A DNA stretch of 64,000 nt from an uncultured Muribaculum sp. (GTDB lineage: Bacteria > Bacteroidota > Bacteroidia > Bacteroidales > Muribaculaceae). Of the stretch, positions 1 through 7,292 are shown one piece after another. Numbering within the stretch: the first letter of the stretch is position 1; the number at the start of each line of letters is the position of its first letter. The DNA lies in NCBI GenBank assembly GCA_910587665.1, contig CAJUMZ010000008.1:58661-122660 (forward strand). The letters are read 5' to 3'. The translations under genes were made by a program, and so were the position numbers. The notes beneath the pieces are model-generated. The model worked only from the letters and a program-made list of their open reading frames with translations, searched no databases and was not told where the DNA came from.

Positions 1-263
1 GGTCCTTTTGACCTGTTAAGCATGCGAAACTGGATAGCAGTGCGATCGGTAATTACACCCATCATTCCGCCAAGCGCATCAATCTCACGAACGATCTGCC
101 CCTTTGCAATACCTCCAACAGCCGGATTACAGCTCATCTGGGCGATCTTGTTCATATCCATTGTGATCAAAAGAGTGGAAGCACCACGGCGCGCCGACGC
201 GACAGCCGCCTCACATCCGGCATGCCCCGCACCGACAATTATCACGTCATAATCAAACTTCAT
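1..263 (-). CDS. mnmG: tRNA uridine-5-carboxymethylaminomethyl modification enzyme MnmG (GidA), 5' part only
   Basis: The reverse strand from 263 gives the N-terminal 87 residues of MnmG, and the gene runs off the left edge. The FAD-binding Rossmann motif G11-x-G13-x-x-G16 is visible, followed by the family signature around [12 protein letters not shown] and a REIDALGG stretch. MnmG works with MnmE in the cytoplasm to modify U34 of certain tRNAs. The ATG lies 24 nt downstream of ybeY, so the two probably share a transcript. Identification is firm although only about one seventh of the usual length is present. Confidence 0.95.
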   Translation of the reverse strand, partial: MKFDYDVIIVGAGHAGCEAAVASARRGASTLLITMDMNKIAQMSCNPAVGGIAKGQIVREIDALGGMMGVITDRTAIQFRMLNRSKG

Positions 264-287
264 AAGAAAAATCTATTTCTATACATA

Positions 288-725
288 TCATGCTTTATCG
301 CGCAACGCCCTCAGCATGTCGAGAGCTTCATTTTCGTTGCGCTCCATAATTTCACGCTCGCCAGGACCCTTGTCATTTATGCCGCAAAGATGAAGTACAC
401 CGTGGATTATCACGCGGTGAAGCTCCTCGTCATACGCAGCACCTACAGACTCGGCGTTTGTAGCAACCGTATCAAGCGAAATAAACATGTCACCACTTAT
501 CATCTTTCCTCTCGAATAATCAAAGGTGATTATATCGGTATAATAATCATGTTGCAAAAACTGCCGGTTAACCTCGATTATACGCTCGTCGTCACAGAAT
601 ATATAGACGAGCGGACCCAATATGCGACCATGAACCGCTGCAACATCAGCAATCCAACGCTCAAGGAGCGGGCGGTCGATAACGGGCAAAGCAACATTCT
701 GAATTATCCAATCTATACTTTTCAT
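288..725 (-). CDS. ybeY: Endoribonuclease YbeY (rRNA maturation factor)
   Basis: 145 residues, normal for the family. YbeY is a zinc-dependent endoribonuclease involved in 16S rRNA 3'-end maturation and ribosome quality control. The metal site reads HGVLHLCGIND: H108 and H112 match the first two zinc ligands, but the position of the third histidine is Asp118. I believe Asp at this place is usual in Bacteroidetes homologues, so it is probably a lineage variant and not a loss. It lies between the SpmAB-like gene (55-nt gap) and mnmG (24-nt gap). A -7 box TATTTTTG in the upstream gap suggests it also has its own promoter. Confidence 0.95.
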   Translation of the reverse strand: MKSIDWIIQNVALPVIDRPLLERWIADVAAVHGRILGPLVYIFCDDERIIEVNRQFLQHDYYTDIITFDYSRGKMISGDMFISLDTVATNAESVGAAYDEELHRVIIHGVLHLCGINDKGPGEREIMERNENEALDMLRALRDKA

Positions 726-740
726 TTGTCACAATTTTCC

Positions 741-757
741 TATTGCAAAAATAGCTA
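741..757 (-). promoter_or_regulatory. ybeY promoter element; 17-mer shared with 10851-10867
   Basis: On the minus strand this reads TAGCTATTTTTGCAATA and contains the Bacteroidetes -7 box TATTTTTG (746-753), 20 nt before the ybeY ATG. The same 17-mer occurs on the plus strand at 10851-10867 before another gene. No clear TTG is seen at -33. Confidence 0.55.
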
Positions 758-780
758 TTTTCAGCCACTAACGCAGGCTA

Positions 781-2013
781 TTAATGAAAAAATATATATG
801 CGGCGACAATGCCGGCAACCGACCCCACGACATCAGCAAGAAGAGCATAGGGAACGGCATAACGGGTCTTTACCACGCCGACACTGCCAAAATATACGGC
901 AAGTATATAGAAGGTAGTGTCAGTACTTCCCTGGATAGCGGCAGACACACGCGACACAAAAGCATCGGCACCGTATGTGCTCATCAGATCCACCATCATC
1001 CCCCTGCTGCCCGAACCGCTCAACGGCTTCATAAGTGCCGTAGGCAAGGCAGCCACCCACTCGGCGTCAATTCCGAGGAAATTAAAACATGAAGCCATGC
1101 AGTCGGTAATAACATCCATTGCCCCAGAGGCACGGAACATACCTATCGCCACAAGTATCGCCACAAGATACGGTATAATCATCACAGCAGTCTTGAAACC
1201 CTCCTTGGCACCCTCTATAAAAGAATCATAAACATTTATGCGTTTTCTAAATCCGGCACCAAGAAACATCACTATCACACTAAACAGCAAAATATTAGCA
1301 ATGAATGAGGAATATGTTTCAACCTGTTCTTTTGGAAGAGAAGAGAAGAACCAAACTATACCTCCCACTATCAGAGCAAGGCCGCCAAGCCAAGCAAGCA
1401 ATACTTTGTCTTTCAGGCTTATACCCTGTTTGAGGCACATAGCCACAATTCCCACAAAGGTCGCGATAAAAGTGGCAAGCAAGATCGGAAGAAACACGTC
1501 GGTAGGATTTGATGCACCGGCTTGCGCCCTGTACATCATTATACCGATCGGGATGAAGCACAGACCTGAAGCATTAAGAATCAGAAACATAAGCATGGCA
1601 TCGGTCGCCGTATCCTTCTTGTCATTGAGCGACTGCATCTCCTGCATCGCCTTTAATCCGAGCGGAGTGGCAGCATTGTCAAGTCCGAGCATGTTGGCCG
1701 ACACATTCATAAATATCGAGCCCATAGCCGGATGCCCCTTGGGAATACCCGGAAAGAGCCGACTGAACAGCGGACTTATCAGCCGACCGAAAAACTGTAT
1801 CACACCGGCACGCTCGCCAATCTTCATCAGGCCGAGCCAAAGGGCAAGTATGCCCGTAAGCCCGAGAGAAATTTCAAACGCCGTAGCGGCAGAATTGAAC
1901 GACGCGCTCATGATCGCGCCCCATATGTTCAGGTCGCCGTAAAATATCGTCTTTCCGAGTGCCACCAAAAAAGCGACAAAAAAGAAAGCCATCCAGATGT
2001 AGTTTAGTGCCAT
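781..2013 (-). CDS. SpmA-SpmB fusion, nucleoside-recognition (Gate) domain membrane protein
   Basis: 410 residues with two related halves, each a set of hydrophobic segments. The first half carries NMLGLDNAATPLG (residues 107-119), typical of SpmA. The second carries KPLSGSGSRG and GSTDTTFYILAVYFGS, typical of SpmB. In Bacillus these are separate spore maturation proteins. In non-sporulating Bacteroidetes they are commonly fused and of unknown function, assigned to the nucleoside-recognition/Gate family of inner-membrane proteins. It is the first gene of a probable spmAB-ybeY-mnmG transcript. The start ATG at 2013 follows a -7 box at 2028-2035. The transported substrate, if any, cannot be read from the sequence. 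Confidence 0.9.
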   Translation of the reverse strand: MALNYIWMAFFFVAFLVALGKTIFYGDLNIWGAIMSASFNSAATAFEISLGLTGILALWLGLMKIGERAGVIQFFGRLISPLFSRLFPGIPKGHPAMGSIFMNVSANMLGLDNAATPLGLKAMQEMQSLNDKKDTATDAMLMFLILNASGLCFIPIGIMMYRAQAGASNPTDVFLPILLATFIATFVGIVAMCLKQGISLKDKVLLAWLGGLALIVGGIVWFFSSLPKEQVETYSSFIANILLFSVIVMFLGAGFRKRINVYDSFIEGAKEGFKTAVMIIPYLVAILVAIGMFRASGAMDVITDCMASCFNFLGIDAEWVAALPTALMKPLSGSGSRGMMVDLMSTYGADAFVSRVSAAIQGSTDTTFYILAVYFGSVGVVKTRYAVPYALLADVVGSVAGIVAAYIFFH

Positions 2014-2027
2014 TGCAAGAGTTTTTA

Positions 2028-2035
2028 CAAATTTA
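2028..2035 (-). promoter_or_regulatory. -7 box of the spmAB-like operon
   Basis: Minus-strand TAAATTTG, 14 nt before the ATG at 2013. No convincing -33 TTG. The rest of the 333-bp gap 2014-2346 shows no gene, only AT-rich sequence and the oppositely directed box at 2321-2328. Confidence 0.5.
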
Positions 2036-2320
2036 ATTCAATTTTTCCAAGCAGCCACGCCATAACCGATTTTTCTGCGGCAAAGCGAGAAAGGACAAAA
2101 TGCGCCATACCAAACTATACATCAACCAATTGCGCAAAATTACACCTCCTCAGAATTAAATATTTAAATCCGACTCGTAAATATATACGTAATTTTTAAT
2201 TCTTGGAGCGGTAAAAAGACGGCTCTCCCCTACCCCATCCTATCATCAACTAAAAAATCTTTCGAACTAAGAAAAATCACTTTATCAATCATGACAAAAC
2301 AAAATCCACTAAATTTTATA

Positions 2321-2328
2321 TACATTTG
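2321..2328 (+). promoter_or_regulatory. -7 box upstream of the AlkD-like gene
   Basis: TACATTTG matches TAnnTTTG and lies 18 nt before the ATG at 2347. A possible TTG start at 2326 falls inside this box, which argues for the ATG. Confidence 0.45.
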
Positions 2329-2346
2329 CAAAAGAAAAGACTGACT

Positions 2347-3060
2347 ATGGTTGAGCGATGGAAACATGACCTCCAAGAGGTGGCACGAGAAGAAAAAGTA
2401 AAAATACTCTCGTCATTCTTCAAGACCGGAAAAGGTGAATATGGAGAAGGCGATATATTTATAGGAGTATATGTGCCCGACAACCGAAAAGTGGCACGAC
2501 GATATCACAACGCCCCCGCCGATGTGCTTGAAACCATGCTCCACTCCCCCATACACGAACACCGCCTGTCGGCATTCCTCGCCATGGTGGAATCGTTTAA
2601 AAAGTCAAAACGCGACGAAATCCATCGCAAAAGTATCCTCAACCTCTACCTCGCAAATCTGCAACGCGCCAACAACTGGGATCTCGTAGACCTGTCAGCC
2701 CCGTATATCCTTGGAGAGTGGCTTCTGCTACATGACGAGGCCGAAGAAACGATAATGCGCCTGTCTGACTCAGAGAATCTATGGGAACAGCGCACGGCAA
2801 TCGTTGCCACCATGACTCCGATACGCCACGGCAGGCATGACCTCACCTACCGTCTTGCGGAAAAATATCTCTCCCATCCCCACCCTCTCATCCATAAGGC
2901 TACGGGCTGGATGCTGCGCGAGACCGGAAAATATGGCGGGATGGAACGCCTTACCGAATTTCTCGACCGCAACGCAAGCGCTATGCCAAGGACCATGCTC
3001 CGCTATGCGATAGAGCGCCTGACACCCGAACAACGTAAACATTACCTCTCAATAAAATAA
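2347..3060 (+). CDS. DNA alkylation repair protein, AlkD-like HEAT-repeat glycosylase
   Basis: 237 residues from the ATG at 2347. An in-frame TTG at 2326 is rejected because it lies in the -7 box. The family (PF08713) excises alkylated bases with a HEAT-repeat scaffold and does not flip bases. The key residues known from Bacillus cereus AlkD have counterparts: W111 and D115 in NNWDLVD, R149 in WEQR, and W188 in ATGWMLRETGK. This supports an active enzyme. It heads a run with a glycosyltransferase (13-nt gap) and an LPS-type kinase, which do not obviously relate to DNA repair. Confidence 0.9.
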   Translation: MVERWKHDLQEVAREEKVKILSSFFKTGKGEYGEGDIFIGVYVPDNRKVARRYHNAPADVLETMLHSPIHEHRLSAFLAMVESFKKSKRDEIHRKSILNLYLANLQRANNWDLVDLSAPYILGEWLLLHDEAEETIMRLSDSENLWEQRTAIVATMTPIRHGRHDLTYRLAEKYLSHPHPLIHKATGWMLRETGKYGGMERLTEFLDRNASAMPRTMLRYAIERLTPEQRKHYLSIK

Positions 3061-3073
3061 ACACCACTTCACC

Positions 3074-3835
3074 ATGAAGCACATCTCCGCTACAATAATC
3101 ACCTATAATGAAGAACGCCGCATCGAGGCATGTCTCGCCTCGCTTGAAGGTATCACCGATGAAATAGTCGTAGTCGATTCCTACTCCACCGACCGAACCG
3201 CCGAGATATGCGGCAAGCACGGATGCAAGGTCGTGAAACGTGATTTCCCAGGCTACGGGGCGCAACGCCAGTTTGCCACCTCGCTTACCAGCCACAGCTA
3301 TGTGCTTTCAATCGACGCCGACGAAGTGCTGTCGCCAGCGCTCAGGACTTCAATCATGCGCCTGAAGGAAGAGGGTTTTGCCCACAGAGTCTACCGCATG
3401 TCACGACTGAATTTTTATTGTGGACAGCCGATAAGGCACTGCGGATGGTATCCCGACATACAGATTCGTCTATTCGACAAGCGGTATGCCAATTGGAACC
3501 TGCGCGACGTGTCGGAGCGAGTGATATTCCCCGATTCTCTTCGTCCCGAGATGCTCGACGGCGACATCCTGCACTACCGCTGCACCACCCCTGAAGAATA
3601 TCGTCAGGTGCAGACACGCCATGCGGCAATCACAGGAAAAGTAATCTCAGCCAAGAGTGATTCAATCTCTCCGGTGACCCCGTATATAAAAGGCGTCGGC
3701 GCATTTCTCGGTTGCTATATCGGCAAGGGAGCCATACTTGACGGTCACGAGGGAAGAGCCATAAGCCGCGAGCAATACCGATCGGCGTTTCTCGCCTACA
3801 ACATTGCCCGGCGCACCCTTAAAAAGGCACGCTGA
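3074..3835 (+). CDS. Glycosyltransferase family 2, WaaE/KdtX-like
   Basis: 253 residues. The N-terminal GT-A fold shows TIITYNEERRIEACLASL, VVVDSYSTD (nucleotide-binding Asp) and the metal-binding DADE at 81-84. Downstream sequence (RHCGWYPDIQIRLFDK) is typical of the WaaE/KdtX subgroup, which adds glucose to the inner core of lipopolysaccharide. The protein has no membrane segment and probably works on the cytoplasmic face of the inner membrane. It is followed 29 nt later by an LPS-kinase-like gene, so a joint role in LPS core assembly is likely. The exact sugar and acceptor are not known. Confidence 0.88.
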   Translation: MKHISATIITYNEERRIEACLASLEGITDEIVVVDSYSTDRTAEICGKHGCKVVKRDFPGYGAQRQFATSLTSHSYVLSIDADEVLSPALRTSIMRLKEEGFAHRVYRMSRLNFYCGQPIRHCGWYPDIQIRLFDKRYANWNLRDVSERVIFPDSLRPEMLDGDILHYRCTTPEEYRQVQTRHAAITGKVISAKSDSISPVTPYIKGVGAFLGCYIGKGAILDGHEGRAISREQYRSAFLAYNIARRTLKKAR

Positions 3836-3864
3836 CAAGTCATATCAGTAAAACCGTTATCGAA

Positions 3865-4569
3865 ATGTTGAAATACAATCTCAAGATAAGCTCGCGATTC
3901 GAACACCTGCGCACCGGCATAGCCTCGATATTGAAAAACGGCGTACCGAAGGAAGCCGTGCCAATATATGTTGACAACAATATTGTGTACCGCTATACCA
4001 TCGACAACAATCCTATAGTCATAAAGTCATTTCAAGTACCCAACCTCATAGACTCATATATTCAGACAATAGCGGGAAAAAGCAAGTCACACCAATCCTA
4101 CCTCAATGCCAAGAAGCTTCAACAGCTCGGATTCAGGACACCGGCACCTATCGCCTATGGAGAGGTACTGAACGGCAACCGACTCCTGCGCAGCTATTTC
4201 ATGACCGAGTTTATAAACGGGAGCGACATGCGAGGCTGGGAAAACGACCTTGACAATGAGCCGTTGCTGCGGGCATTTGCGGCAGAGATGGCGAAGATGC
4301 ACGAGGCGGGTATACTTCATCGTGACTTTTCGCCGGGCAATGTGCTGATTACCGGAACACCCGCAATCGGATTCAACTTCTATCACATCGACCTTAACCG
4401 TATGAAATTTGACGTCAAATCGCGCAATAAACTACTGACAATGTTCAGCAGCCTGTCAACGTCGCGTGACGCTATCTCCCGCCTCGCCGGCTACTACGCC
4501 GAAGCGGCGGGCAACCCCTCGCTTGCCGCCGAAGCCCTCAAAATCTACGACAATGCGCATCGCCGCTGA
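3865..4569 (+). CDS. Lipopolysaccharide core kinase-like protein (Kdo/WaaP/InaA family)
   Basis: 234 residues with a protein-kinase-like fold. The catalytic loop is HRDFSPGN (H152, R153, D154, N159) and the metal-binding DFG-equivalent is the aspartate of HIDLNRMKF (about D176). These motifs match the small kinases that phosphorylate Kdo or heptose in LPS inner core. The neighbouring WaaE-like glycosyltransferase supports an LPS role. The N-terminal lobe is divergent and lacks an obvious glycine-rich loop. The substrate is inferred from family and context only. The gene ends just before the REP-like hairpin at 4596. Confidence 0.8.
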   Translation: MLKYNLKISSRFEHLRTGIASILKNGVPKEAVPIYVDNNIVYRYTIDNNPIVIKSFQVPNLIDSYIQTIAGKSKSHQSYLNAKKLQQLGFRTPAPIAYGEVLNGNRLLRSYFMTEFINGSDMRGWENDLDNEPLLRAFAAEMAKMHEAGILHRDFSPGNVLITGTPAIGFNFYHIDLNRMKFDVKSRNKLLTMFSSLSTSRDAISRLAGYYAEAAGNPSLAAEALKIYDNAHRR

Positions 4570-4595
4570 TGAGCCCCGGGCAATCACATCTTTAG

Positions 4596-4625
4596 TTAAA
4601 AGCTTCCGCTTTTAAAACGGCTGTT
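4596..4625. repeat. Left REP-like end of the RAYT element: hairpin plus inverted repeat
   Basis: Perfect 8-bp stem TTAAAAGC (4596-4603) with loop TTCC and GCTTTTAA (4608-4615). The right arm continues into GCTTTTAAAACGGCTGTT (4608-4625). That 18-mer matches the right end (5638 down to 5621 on the minus strand) at 16 of 18 positions, in inverted orientation and pointing inward. Hairpins with short loops followed by a conserved tail are the form of REP sequences served by RAYT proteins. Confidence 0.65.
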
Positions 4626-4627
4626 AA

Positions 4628-5593
4628 CTACGGGATTAACTTTATTGCACCTTCGTAATAGCAAATCTTTTCGGCCAAAGAGTTCATATAAAGAGATTCC
4701 GCTCTTGATACTTTCGACCTCCGCAACTTGTCTCTCCATGGAGCAAGCAATAGTAGCCGACCTTGGGCACATAGATCAAATTCACGACCATGAGGCTTAA
4801 ATCGTTTTTCAAAACTTTCATTGCGAATAACAATAATCCTACCACCTATTTTAATAGCTTTATCACGGATTGCTTTTTCGTCAGGGCTGATAAAGGGTGA
4901 TACGAGGACTCCACCATTATCTGCACATGCGAGCCATCTGCATTCATTTGTCTTACGAGCCTCCGCACTATCTGCGCGATGCACAATAACTTGCTGACGG
5001 TCAAAATCCCGAAGCAGAAAGATATTTCCATATGCCGCAAATTCACTATCTCCTATCAATAAACGGGTGTAGCGACGAAAGAGATCCGGATACCGTCGCT
5101 TGATTGCAAGTCTATATGGATTATCTTTTACATATCTACGACAAGTGTCCAGCTGTCCCGGGCGCATAATTATGCGGTCATGAAAACCTTGCTTAAACAA
5201 TTTATTTGAGAAAGCAACCGAAAACAGACAAGAATAATGCCTGTTACAAGCCCCTATGAATCCAGTTAAAATCATGCCTAAGGGTCGAGGGAGAACCCTC
5301 TCCACAAATATTATAACATGAATATGATCAGGCATTATTACGTAATCATATAACTTTACTTCCGAATGATACCTGGGTAAATTTATTATTTCACTTTCAA
5401 TTTCGAGCCCAAGTCGAGTTGGTATTGTCTGTATATTTCCCCTATAATCAACAATTGTACTTAAATCCGGCCTTTGCTCTTCGCAAGTAAACGTAAGCAT
5501 ATATAATGACCTACCTGTATAATCATGCCATGGAGCACGACGATTATTCCGATGATTGGTCGGCTTAAAGAAAGAAGGCTTTGAATCCATCAT
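4628..5593 (-). CDS. REP-associated tyrosine transposase (RAYT), Y1/HUH family, with C-terminal extra domain
   Basis: 321 residues from the ATG at 5593 (a second ATG follows at once). A TTG at 5635 would start within the flanking hairpin and is not favoured. Residues about 25-180 form a Y1 transposase domain: the HUH motif is H90-I-H92 in MPDHIHVIIF, and Y154 in CRRYVKDNPYR is the likely nucleophile. RAYTs nick and join single-stranded REP hairpins and are usually immobile, single-copy genes. Residues about 221-286 form a further domain (SPFISPDEK, then GGRIIVI, then AQGRLLLLAPW) not needed for the Y1 fold. Base composition is visibly more AT-rich than the neighbours. Inverted hairpins flank the gene. 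Confidence 0.88.
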   Translation of the reverse strand: MMDSKPSFFKPTNHRNNRRAPWHDYTGRSLYMLTFTCEEQRPDLSTIVDYRGNIQTIPTRLGLEIESEIINLPRYHSEVKLYDYVIMPDHIHVIIFVERVLPRPLGMILTGFIGACNRHYSCLFSVAFSNKLFKQGFHDRIIMRPGQLDTCRRYVKDNPYRLAIKRRYPDLFRRYTRLLIGDSEFAAYGNIFLLRDFDRQQVIVHRADSAEARKTNECRWLACADNGGVLVSPFISPDEKAIRDKAIKIGGRIIVIRNESFEKRFKPHGREFDLCAQGRLLLLAPWRDKLRRSKVSRAESLYMNSLAEKICYYEGAIKLIP

Positions 5594-5620
5594 AATATTT
5601 ATTTGAACGCAAAGAATAAA

Positions 5621-5651
5621 AACAGCCGTTGTCAAAGCTGCTGCTTTGACA
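5621..5651. repeat. Right REP-like end of the RAYT element, overlapping the comM stop
   Basis: Perfect 9-bp stem TGTCAAAGC (5630-5638), loop TGCT, GCTTTGACA (5643-5651). On the minus strand the arm continues GCTTTGACAACGGCTGTT (5638 to 5621), matching the left end at 16 of 18 positions. The hairpin contains the comM stop codon (5632-5634) and could also act as its terminator, with a T-run about 10 nt further on. Confidence 0.65.
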
Positions 5652-7203
5652 GATTGGCGCCCCAGGTGGAGCGGTCGAGGTTGCGGTAGGAGATTGCCTC
5701 GCTGACGTGGCGCGGGAGGATGGGAGACACGGGGGTGGCGTCAGGCTCGAGGTCGGCGATTGTGCGCGCGACCTTGAGGATGCGGTCGTAGGCGCGTGCC
5801 GACATATCAAAACGTGTCATCGCCGCCTCCAAGAGCCTCATGCACTCTTTGTCAAGACGGGCATGCACAGAGAGCAGGCGCGAGTTCATCTGGGCATTGC
5901 AGTAGACATTTTTCTCACCGGCGAAGCGCGCCGTCTGTATAGCCCTCGCCTTTACCACGCGGTCGCGTATGGCGGCACTTTTCTCCCCCTCTTTCATAGA
6001 TGACAGCTCTTCAAACGGCACCGGCATTATCTCGACCTGCAGGTCGATACGATCCATCAAAGGGCCGGAAATACGGTTGAGATATTTGCTCACCTGTCCC
6101 GGCATGCAGGTGCACTGCTTCACGGGATGATTATAGTAGCCACACGGACACGGATTCATCGAAGCCACAAGCATGAATCCGGCAGGATAGTCTATCGAAT
6201 AGCGGGCGCGCGAGATGCTTATGTGGCGGTCCTCAAGCGGCTGTCGCATCACTTCGAGCACCGACCTCGGAAATTCCGGAAATTCGTCGAGGAAAAGCAC
6301 TCCGTTGTGGGCAAGGGAAATCTCGCCCGGCATGGGATTTGTGCCACCACCCACCAACGCGACGGGAGAAATCGTGTGATGCGGCGACCGGAAAGGGCGG
6401 CTTGTCATCAGCCTTGCCCCGCCTTTCAACTTACCCGCCACAGAGTGAATCTTAGTGGTCTCAAGTGCCTCCTGGAGGGTAAGCGGAGGGAGTATTGAAG
6501 GAAGCCTCTTTGCCATCATAGACTTTCCGGAGCCGGGCGCACCGACAAGGAGAATATTATGGCCGCCCGCACAAGCCACCTCAAAAGCCCGCTTGACATT
6601 TTCCTGCCCTTTCACTTCCGAAAAATCAAAGTCAAAACAATCGACGGCACGGCTGAACTCCTCACGGGTGTTTACTATAACCCGGTCAAGCTGCGCCTCA
6701 CCATTGAAAAAGCCGACAACCTCCCGTAGCGATTTCACACCATAAACCTCAATATTGTTGACTACAGCCGCCTCCGTGGCATTGGCTTCCGGGACAACCA
6801 TACCCTTAAAGCCGAGCTTACGCGCCGCAATCGCCATCGGCAGTACGCCTTTCACGGGCAACACCGACCCGTCAAGCGACAACTCGCCCATTATAACATA
6901 TTCCCCAAGACGCGAGGCTTCAAGCTGACGTGACGCCGCAAGTATAGCCAAGCTGATAGGGAGATCATAAGCCGCACCCTCCTTCCTTACATCGGCGGGC
7001 GACATATTGACAACCACAGCATGACGCGGAAACTCGAATCCGGACTGCTTCACCGCACTTCTGACACGCTGATAACTCTCTTTCACGGCAGCATCGGGCA
7101 ACCCAACAAGATTAAAAGAGGCACCGATCTCCACCGTCACCTCGATCGTGACGGTAATTGCATCAATCCCTTGCACCGCCGCACCGAAAGTCTTTATAAG
7201 CAT
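5632..7203 (-). CDS. comM: YifB/ComM family Mg-chelatase-like AAA+ ATPase
   Basis: 523 residues, near the family's usual length of about 510. The order is an N-terminal ChlI/Lon-protease-like domain, a AAA+ core with Walker A GAPGSGKS (221-228) and Walker B LFLDEF (303-308), a cysteine cluster in NPCPCGYYNHPVKQCTC, and a C-terminal Mg-chelatase lid. In Vibrio, ComM is a hexameric helicase that promotes branch migration during natural transformation. YifB proteins are widespread and probably have a wider role in recombination. The last residues (ANLSKQQL) and the stop lie in the REP-like hairpin, so the C-terminus may have been altered by that element. Confidence 0.93.
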   Translation of the reverse strand: MLIKTFGAAVQGIDAITVTIEVTVEIGASFNLVGLPDAAVKESYQRVRSAVKQSGFEFPRHAVVVNMSPADVRKEGAAYDLPISLAILAASRQLEASRLGEYVIMGELSLDGSVLPVKGVLPMAIAARKLGFKGMVVPEANATEAAVVNNIEVYGVKSLREVVGFFNGEAQLDRVIVNTREEFSRAVDCFDFDFSEVKGQENVKRAFEVACAGGHNILLVGAPGSGKSMMAKRLPSILPPLTLQEALETTKIHSVAGKLKGGARLMTSRPFRSPHHTISPVALVGGGTNPMPGEISLAHNGVLFLDEFPEFPRSVLEVMRQPLEDRHISISRARYSIDYPAGFMLVASMNPCPCGYYNHPVKQCTCMPGQVSKYLNRISGPLMDRIDLQVEIMPVPFEELSSMKEGEKSAAIRDRVVKARAIQTARFAGEKNVYCNAQMNSRLLSVHARLDKECMRLLEAAMTRFDMSARAYDRILKVARTIADLEPDATPVSPILPRHVSEAISYRNLDRSTWGANLSKQQL

Positions 7204-7237
7204 AATGATTACGAGTTAAATGGACTACTACTTTTCA

Positions 7238-7245
7238 CAAAGTTA
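7238..7245 (-). promoter_or_regulatory. -7 box of comM
   Basis: Minus-strand TAACTTTG, 34 nt before the comM ATG at 7203. No TTG at the usual -33 distance. Confidence 0.5.
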
Positions 7246-7292
7246 ATCCATTTTACGGTAATTTTGATTTTATTTCAACAAAAAGTTGCCGC

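Noticed and set aside
1238..1942. A 234-codon plus-strand frame opposite the SpmAB-like gene
   Set aside because: Antisense to a well-supported membrane protein; no recognisable protein features.
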